A stretch of DNA of 11,361 bases from Cocleimonas sp. (GTDB taxonomy: Bacteria > Pseudomonadota > Gammaproteobacteria > Thiotrichales > Thiotrichaceae), in contig JAGLDT010000048.1 in the NCBI GenBank assembly GCA_023145485.1, positions 1-11,361 of the forward strand, in the 5' to 3' direction. Both the position numbers and the translations under genes were made by a program. The notes under the pieces are model-generated. The model ran no database searches and was not told the DNA's origin. It saw only the letters and a program-made list of their open reading frames with translations. Shown here piece after piece: positions 7,136 to 11,361 of the stretch (positions within the stretch are counted from its first letter, which is position 1; each line of letters begins with the position of its first letter).

Positions 7136-7969
7136 ATGTTAGTTGTAAATAAAATAAGCAAGGTGACATTGGGTGGATTATTAACACTCTGCTCTCTATT
7201 GATGATGTCTACATCGTCAGCAGGGCCTGTACAAAACGACCTGCTAAAGGTAGCGAATAAAAAAGCAAGTGGGCTTTATGTGCGAACCCGTTTTTTACAA
7301 GCAATGAAAAAACCAATCAACCCAAAGGCGACTAAAAAAGCTTTAATTATTGGTGATAGTCATGCACAGGATTTCTTTAATAGTGTTTTGGAAAATAATT
7401 ACCTTAAAAATTACCAAATTACGACACGTTATATTCCAACACGTTGCCAGATTTCCTACTTAGGCAAAAAAGGTAAACAGTATATTGCTACAAAAGATAA
7501 GGCACTATGTGCAACATCCGATAGTTTATTAAAAGCCAAGGGCGTTATTGCCAAAGCGGATCTTATTATTCTTGTCTCCAAATGGAGAAAATGGGCTGCA
7601 AAAGAACTGCCTCAAACAATAAAAAATCTAGCCATTACGCAACAACAAAAGCTGGTTGTGCTGGGTGGAAAAAGTTTTGGTCGTATAACGATTAGAAAAT
7701 ATCTGCAACTACCCGAAAATAAACTGCGTAGTTTACGCAATGAAATTGATGGTAACCAAAACGAAATTAATGAAATCATGAAGAAAAGCTTGAGTGGGAA
7801 TGTTTTTGTTAATACCCATCAGCTAATGTGTGGTACCTCATCAACTTGTCCTGTGTTCACTAGAGATTTGAAATTGATTTCATTTGATGGTGGTCATTTA
7901 ACCAAAGAAGGGGCACGTTATATGGGAAAAATATTATTTAAAAGTCCAGTACTGGGGCGTTTTAAATAA
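7136..7969 (+). CDS. Secreted SGNH-domain protein (acyltransferase/esterase-like)
   Basis: A 277-residue protein with a Sec signal peptide (hydrophobic about 10-24, likely cut after SSA near residue 29), so probably periplasmic. The SGNH hydrolase-like domain shows block I as GDSHA (73-77, predicted nucleophile Ser75) and the C-terminal pair as DGGH (Asp251, His254) in a context like SFDGGHLTKEGA. Cys104/Cys125 and Cys232/Cys238 fit the disulfide-like pairs seen in the SGNH domain usually fused to the C-terminus of OafA-type membrane acyltransferases. Here no membrane acyltransferase domain is attached or adjacent, so the domain stands alone. The role may be O-acyl transfer to, or removal from, an envelope glycan; that is inference. 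AGAGGA upstream supports ATG 7136. Confidence 0.75.
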   Translation: MLVVNKISKVTLGGLLTLCSLLMMSTSSAGPVQNDLLKVANKKASGLYVRTRFLQAMKKPINPKATKKALIIGDSHAQDFFNSVLENNYLKNYQITTRYIPTRCQISYLGKKGKQYIATKDKALCATSDSLLKAKGVIAKADLIILVSKWRKWAAKELPQTIKNLAITQQQKLVVLGGKSFGRITIRKYLQLPENKLRSLRNEIDGNQNEINEIMKKSLSGNVFVNTHQLMCGTSSTCPVFTRDLKLISFDGGHLTKEGARYMGKILFKSPVLGRFK

Positions 7970-8015
7970 CATCAATAATGTCTGGAATCGGTTGCTTTAG
8001 CGCCACGAGTGCCTA

Positions 8016-8036
8016 AAGTATTTGAAATACTTGTTT
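8016..8036 (+). terminator. Possible weak terminator or dyad after the SGNH gene
   Basis: AAGTATTT (8016-8023) and AAATACTT (8025-8032) are perfect inverted halves around one G. As RNA this folds into a 6-bp stem with a TTGAA loop. It is AT-rich and followed only by GTTTCC, so an intrinsic terminator is weakly supported. It could equally be a protein-binding dyad just ahead of the operon promoter at 8039. Confidence 0.3.
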
Positions 8037-8038
8037 CC

Positions 8039-8068
8039 TTGAAAATTTAATATACGAAGGTCTATAAA
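8039..8068 (+). promoter_or_regulatory. Candidate sigma-70 promoter of the ABC importer operon
   Basis: TTGAAA (8039-8044) and TATAAA (8063-8068) with an 18-bp spacer make a good sigma-70 match. Transcription would begin near 8075 and leave a leader of about 80 nt before ATG 8157. That leader contains the inverted complement of the ribosome-binding site. Confidence 0.5.
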
Positions 8069-8087
8069 AATATCTGCTCTCAAGCTT

Positions 8088-8152
8088 CCTCCTTTCACAA
8101 TAATTATTTTTGAGCTATTCTCAATAGTATCTATTCTAATAATGAAAGGAGT
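8088..8152 (+). promoter_or_regulatory. Leader RNA structure that could mask the ribosome-binding site
   Basis: CTCCTTTCA (8089-8097) is a perfect 9-nt complement of TGAAAGGAG (8143-8151), which contains the ribosome-binding site AAAGGAG of the binding-protein gene. Inside the 45-nt loop, TTGAG (8110-8114) and CTCAA (8120-8124) form a second small hairpin. Folding would close the site to ribosomes. It matches no riboswitch class I know. The pairing is read from sequence; regulation is inferred. Confidence 0.45.
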
Positions 8153-8156
8153 TGCC

Positions 8157-9182
8157 ATGAATTTCACTAGGCGTTCACTATTGAGTCTTTTAGTCTCAGC
8201 AAGTGTGATGTTACCTATAATGAGTCATGTCGTTAATGCGGCCGATAAGCATGTTGCGATTACTCAGATCGTTGAGCATCCTGCGTTGGATGCTTGTCGG
8301 AAAGGGGTTAAAGATGAACTGGCGGAGCAGGGGTTTATTGCGGGTAAAAATTTAAAATGGTCATTTGAAAGTGCTCAAGGTGCTCCTGCAACAGCTGGGC
8401 AAATTGCCAAGAAATTTGCAGGCGATGCACCTGATGTTGTGGTCGGTATTGCAACACCATCTGCACAAGCTTTAGCGTCATCTGCGCGTCATCTTCAGCA
8501 AGTTTTTTCAGCAGTGACTGATCCTGTCGGTGCAAAATTAGTTAAAGCGATGGATAAAGCGAATGGTGGTAATATCACTGGCGTTTCTGATCTATCACCT
8601 ATTGATAGCCATATGGCATTAATTAAAACCATTGTACCGAAAGCAAAAAAACTGGGGGTTATTTTTAATCCTGGTGAGGCGAACTCGGTAACACTGGTTG
8701 AATTAGTGAAAAAACATGCCCCTGATCATGGGCTAGAAGTCATCGAAGCGGGGTCTCCTAAATCATCCGATGTATTAGCGGCAACTCGTTCTTTTGTTGG
8801 CAAGGTTGATGTTATTTATGTGCCTACTGATAATACCGTTGCATCAGCTTTAGAGGCTGTTATCAAAGTTGCAATAGACGCTAAAATTCCCGTCATTGCT
8901 GCGGATACAGGCTCAGTAAAACGGGGCGCTATTGCTGCTCAAGGCTTTAATTACTATGATTTAGGTCGTCAGACAGGAAAAATGGTTGTGGCTATCTTAA
9001 AGGGTAAAAAAGCAGGCGAAATTCAGCCAGAAGGTGTGTCTAAAACCGAGCTTTATGTTAATCCTGAATCAGCTAAATTAATGGGAATAGTACTTTCGGA
9101 TGAGTTAATTAAATCTGCTAAGGAAGTCGTTAAAACCATGACAAAAGCAGAGCGTGAAGCGGCTGAAAAGGCTAATAAATAG
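8157..9182 (+). CDS. ABC transporter substrate-binding protein, TrpX/ABC_sub_bind family
   Basis: Periplasmic binding protein of an ABC importer of the family that includes TrpX of Gram-positive bacteria (tryptophan). From ATG 8157 it has 341 residues: signal peptide 1-28 (cut after VNA) with an arginine pair in TRRSLLS, then a two-lobed binding domain. Family features are VEHPALDACRKGVKDEL, SAVTDPVGAKLV, GVSDLSPIDSHMALIK, YVPTDNTVASALEAV, PVIAADTGSVKRGAIA and YYDLGRQTGKM. The longer frame from ATG 8142 is rejected because AAAGGAG (8145-8151) is then the ribosome-binding site at correct spacing for 8157. It is the first gene of an operon with a SEC-C protein, permease and ATPase. The substrate may be an aromatic or other amino acid, but the sequence does not settle this. 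Confidence 0.92.
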   Translation: MNFTRRSLLSLLVSASVMLPIMSHVVNAADKHVAITQIVEHPALDACRKGVKDELAEQGFIAGKNLKWSFESAQGAPATAGQIAKKFAGDAPDVVVGIATPSAQALASSARHLQQVFSAVTDPVGAKLVKAMDKANGGNITGVSDLSPIDSHMALIKTIVPKAKKLGVIFNPGEANSVTLVELVKKHAPDHGLEVIEAGSPKSSDVLAATRSFVGKVDVIYVPTDNTVASALEAVIKVAIDAKIPVIAADTGSVKRGAIAAQGFNYYDLGRQTGKMVVAILKGKKAGEIQPEGVSKTELYVNPESAKLMGIVLSDELIKSAKEVVKTMTKAEREAAEKANK

Positions 9183-9200
9183 TTAAATAATGGAGGGGGA

Positions 9201-9476
9201 ATGGCAAAACTAGGATCTAAAAAAAGACCAATTATTGTTCGAGTAAATACTGAGGATGCAGCAGAATATGTTGCGACAACTTGTGAGGAACATGGTTGGT
9301 CTTACCTTATTGGTTTTGAAGGCGATAAACCAGAAGATATTTCATACTTGGATAAAATGTTAAATCCACTAATGCCCGCTATCTCTCAAAAAACAGGTAG
9401 AAACGACCCCTGTTCGTGTGGAAGTGGAAAAAAATACAAGAAATGCTGTGGTTTAGGAGGTTCTTTAATTGCTTGA
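9201..9476 (+). CDS. Small SEC-C (SWIM-like) zinc-motif protein, PBPRA1643-like
   Basis: A 91-residue protein ending in a SEC-C metal-binding motif: NDPCSCGSGKKYKKCCG, with Cys71, Cys73, Cys82 and Cys83 as probable zinc ligands. This is the motif found at the C-terminus of SecA. The N-terminal 60 residues (RVNTEDAAEYVATTCEEHGW, then YLIGFEGDKPEDISYLDKML) fit the small PBPRA1643-type family of unknown function as I remember it. A strong ribosome-binding site, GGAGGGGG (9192-9199), precedes ATG 9201. It begins 18 bp after the binding-protein gene and lies before the permease of the same importer, so it is almost certainly cotranscribed with transport genes. No transport role is known; a metal-dependent accessory or a chance insertion are both open. 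Confidence 0.88.
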   Translation: MAKLGSKKRPIIVRVNTEDAAEYVATTCEEHGWSYLIGFEGDKPEDISYLDKMLNPLMPAISQKTGRNDPCSCGSGKKYKKCCGLGGSLIA

Positions 9477-9536
9477 TTGAAAATTATATATAGTCGTTCA
9501 TAATTTATTGATAATAGCGTAGTGGGCTAGGTGGGT

Positions 9537-10436
9537 ATGTCAACAATTGCAGCATTAGGGGCATTAGAAAGTGGTTTAGTCTTTGCGCTAGTCGCTTTCG
9601 GGGTATTTCTTTCTTTTCGGATTTTAGAATTCCCTGATTTAACAGTTGATGGCAGTTTCCCGTTAGGTGCTGCTGTTTGTGCGATTATGATTGTGTCAGG
9701 GGTAAATCCTTGGTTGGCAACCTTGGTGGCTTTTTTTGCAGGGATGATGGCGGGTGTTATTACCGCATTTTTAAATACCAAGTTGGGTATTCTTAATCTG
9801 CTGGCATCCATTTTAACGATGATTGCGCTGTATTCGATTAATCTTAGAATTATGGGCAAACCTAATATTGCCTTATTGGGCGAAACAACGGTTCTGACCC
9901 CCACGGAAACATGGGGAGTGCCTTATTATGTAGCCACACCACTCGCTTTTTCAGTCATTATTCTTATTGTTTTTTTCCTATTACTAAAATTCCTTAACTC
10001 CCAGTCTGGTCTTGCGATGCGAGCGACAGGTGCTAATGCGCGTATGGCGCGATCACAAGGTATTAATACCGATGGAATGATTATATTGGGAATGGCGATC
10101 TCAAATGGATTAGTTGCACTGGCTGGTAGTTTATTTGCACAAAGTCAGGGTAGTGCGGATATCTCAATGGGAGTAGGAGTGATTGTGATTGGCCTAGCAT
10201 CAGTCATTGGTGGTGAAGCTATTATTAGCCCTAAAACGATGTTATTAGCTTTGTTAGCCTGCATTGTAGGTTCTATTCTTTATCGTTTTGCCATTGCCTT
10301 TGCTTTAAATGCTGATTTTATTGGTCTGAAAGCTCAAGATCTTAATCTAATCACCGCTATCTTAGTCACCTTAGCGATTGTTGCGCCTAAATTAAAGGCC
10401 AATATTTATTCCCGTTTAGCAAGGTATAAGTCATGA
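9537..10436 (+). CDS. ABC transporter permease, LivH-like (BPD_transp_2 family)
   Basis: Inner-membrane permease of the importer, 299 residues from ATG 9537, with about eight or nine hydrophobic segments. The opening, GALESGLVFALVAFGVFLSF, and the segment PDLTVDGSFPLGAA (33-46) are hallmarks of the permeases paired with TrpX-type binding proteins. LAMRATGANARMARSQGIN (159-177) is the cytoplasmic loop expected to contact the ATPase. The open frame also permits GTG 9531, two codons earlier. ATG 9537 is preferred because homologues begin near MS-x-x-A-LGALE, though neither start has clean ribosome-binding spacing. It starts 60 bp after the SEC-C gene and overlaps the ATPase gene by 4 bp (ATGA), a sign of translational coupling. 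Confidence 0.93.
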   Translation: MSTIAALGALESGLVFALVAFGVFLSFRILEFPDLTVDGSFPLGAAVCAIMIVSGVNPWLATLVAFFAGMMAGVITAFLNTKLGILNLLASILTMIALYSINLRIMGKPNIALLGETTVLTPTETWGVPYYVATPLAFSVIILIVFFLLLKFLNSQSGLAMRATGANARMARSQGINTDGMIILGMAISNGLVALAGSLFAQSQGSADISMGVGVIVIGLASVIGGEAIISPKTMLLALLACIVGSILYRFAIAFALNADFIGLKAQDLNLITAILVTLAIVAPKLKANIYSRLARYKS

Positions 10437-11230
10437 TTTCATTGCAACAGATACAGGTTACCTTTGGTGAGGGCACACCCCTTGAAACACGTGCTGTTAG
10501 AGGCATTAATTTAAGCCTTAATGAAGGTGAGTTTGTGACTGTTATTGGCAGTAATGGTTCGGGAAAATCAACGTTATTAAATACATTAAGTGGAGATGTT
10601 ATCCCCATGAGTGGTCAGGTGCTAATAGGTGGTCATGATGTCACTCATTGGGCAACGTCAAAGAGAGCTAAGTTAATAGCGCGAGTATTTCAAGACCCCT
10701 TAGCGGGAAGTTGTGAAAGCCTGACAATTGAAGAAAATATGGCATTGGCTTGGTATCGAGGCAAAGCAATGGGCTATGGTGCTGCTTTAAAAAATGAAAA
10801 TCGACAAGTATTTAGCAAGCAATTGGCACGCTTAGGCTTAGGGCTAGAAAACCGTTTAAAAGATAAAATGGGTTTATTGTCAGGCGGCCAACGTCAGGCC
10901 ATTAGTTTGCTAATGTCAGCGCTTCAACCTGCAAAAATATTATTATTAGATGAACATACCGCCGCACTTGACCCTAAAACGGCAACTTTTGTTTTAGACT
11001 TAACCTGTCAAATTGTTGAGGAAAATAAACTAACTACTTTGATGGTAACTCATAGTATGCAACAGGCATTGGACGTAGGTTCTCGTACTATCATGTTACA
11101 TGAAGGAAAAATTATTTTCGATGTTGCAGGTGATGAACGAAAAGATCTTACCATTGTTGATCTTTTAGAATTATTTAAAAAGAATCAGCAAGGTGAGATA
11201 TTGAGTGATGATGGTTTGTTGCTGAGTTAA
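10433..11230 (+). CDS. ABC transporter ATP-binding protein
   Basis: Cytoplasmic ATPase that powers the importer, 265 residues with all motifs intact: Walker A GSNGSGKST (39-47), Q-loop Gln87 in RVFQDP, signature LSGGQ (149-153), Walker B ILLLDE (169-174) with catalytic Glu174, D-loop ALDP, and switch His207 in MVTHSM. DEH instead of the common DEP after Walker B is usual in this subfamily, as I recall it. The start ATG overlaps the permease stop (ATGA, 4 bp). It is the last gene of the operon seen here; no intrinsic terminator follows, and a repeat element begins within a few bases of the stop. Confidence 0.95.
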   Translation: MISLQQIQVTFGEGTPLETRAVRGINLSLNEGEFVTVIGSNGSGKSTLLNTLSGDVIPMSGQVLIGGHDVTHWATSKRAKLIARVFQDPLAGSCESLTIEENMALAWYRGKAMGYGAALKNENRQVFSKQLARLGLGLENRLKDKMGLLSGGQRQAISLLMSALQPAKILLLDEHTAALDPKTATFVLDLTCQIVEENKLTTLMVTHSMQQALDVGSRTIMLHEGKIIFDVAGDERKDLTIVDLLELFKKNQQGEILSDDGLLLS

Positions 11231-11235
11231 GGGCT

Positions 11236-11361
11236 GAGAATTTAATAACATCCGAAACTTTAACGCAGAATTTTTGTTTCAGATTGGATGTTCTCAGGAG
11301 GCGCATAGTCATTCTACGCAATGATCTTAGAGCATTTAAGCTGGGACAAAAAGGCAAGTTA
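11236..11361 (+). repeat. Interspersed repeat element, copy B (runs off the window)
   Basis: Second copy of the element also present inverted at 4100-4210. Block 2 is 11302-11325 and block 1 is 11343-11357; identities are 23/24 and 14/15 with nearly equal spacing. On its left side a long imperfect hairpin is visible: AACATCC (11247-11253) with GGATGTT (11286-11292) and GAAAC (11254-11258) with GTTTC (11276-11280), separated by a 5-nt bulge. No T-run follows, so it does not look like an intrinsic terminator. The element starts about 6 bp after the ATPase stop, and its right end may lie beyond the window. Confidence 0.7.

Noticed and set aside
11247..11292. Hairpin after the ATPase gene as an intrinsic terminator.
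   Set aside because: The stem is bulged and is followed by TCTCAGGAGGCGC, not a T-rich run; it fits the repeat element better.
4145..11325. The inverted repeat copies could allow inversion of the 7-kb segment between them.
   Set aside because: The near-identical stretch is only 24 bp, no recombinase gene is present, and nothing in the window shows inversion.

Overview
The window looks like a chromosomal segment of an AT-rich gammaproteobacterium. ProA, NadD, RsfS and RlmH have proteobacterial sequence signatures, and the order proA-nadD-rsfS-rlmH is the one known from Pseudomonas and relatives. RlmG is of the gammaproteobacterial type. A small SEC-C protein resembles a family reported mostly from marine bacteria. 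A marine or aquatic relative of the Oceanospirillales/Alteromonadales/Methylophaga kind fits, but I cannot name a genus. I saw no transposase, integrase, phage gene, CRISPR array, tRNA or rRNA.

Layout. (1) 43-3084, plus strand: housekeeping genes proA (proline synthesis), nadD (NAD synthesis), rsfS (ribosome silencing) and rlmH (23S rRNA methylation). The usual next genes in Pseudomonas, mrdA and rodA, are absent. (2) 3178-4262, plus strand: a self-contained unit of promoter, cobalamin riboswitch, a CbiM-family metal-transport membrane protein and a strong intrinsic terminator. (3) 4353-7029, minus strand: a DMT-family transporter, rlmG and an unrecognised membrane protein, read from right to left. 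(4) 7136-7969, plus strand: a secreted stand-alone SGNH-domain protein. (5) 8039-11230, plus strand: a TrpX-type ABC importer operon (binding protein, permease, ATPase) with a 91-residue SEC-C zinc-motif protein inserted between the binding protein and permease genes. Its leader contains a perfect 9-nt complement to the first gene's ribosome-binding region.

The most notable non-coding signals are three. A repeated element occurs in opposite orientations at about 4114-4204 and 11254-11357, just after cbiM and just after the ABC operon. Its two best blocks (24 and 15 nt) match 23/24 and 14/15 with nearly identical spacing. The ABC operon leader could form a ribosome-binding-site-masking stem. 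In the cobalamin riboswitch, the L5-L13 kissing pair and a competing downstream hairpin can both be read from the sequence.

Three starts were moved inward from the longest open frame: rlmG to 6142, the binding protein to 8157 and the permease to 9537. The reasons are given with each gene.
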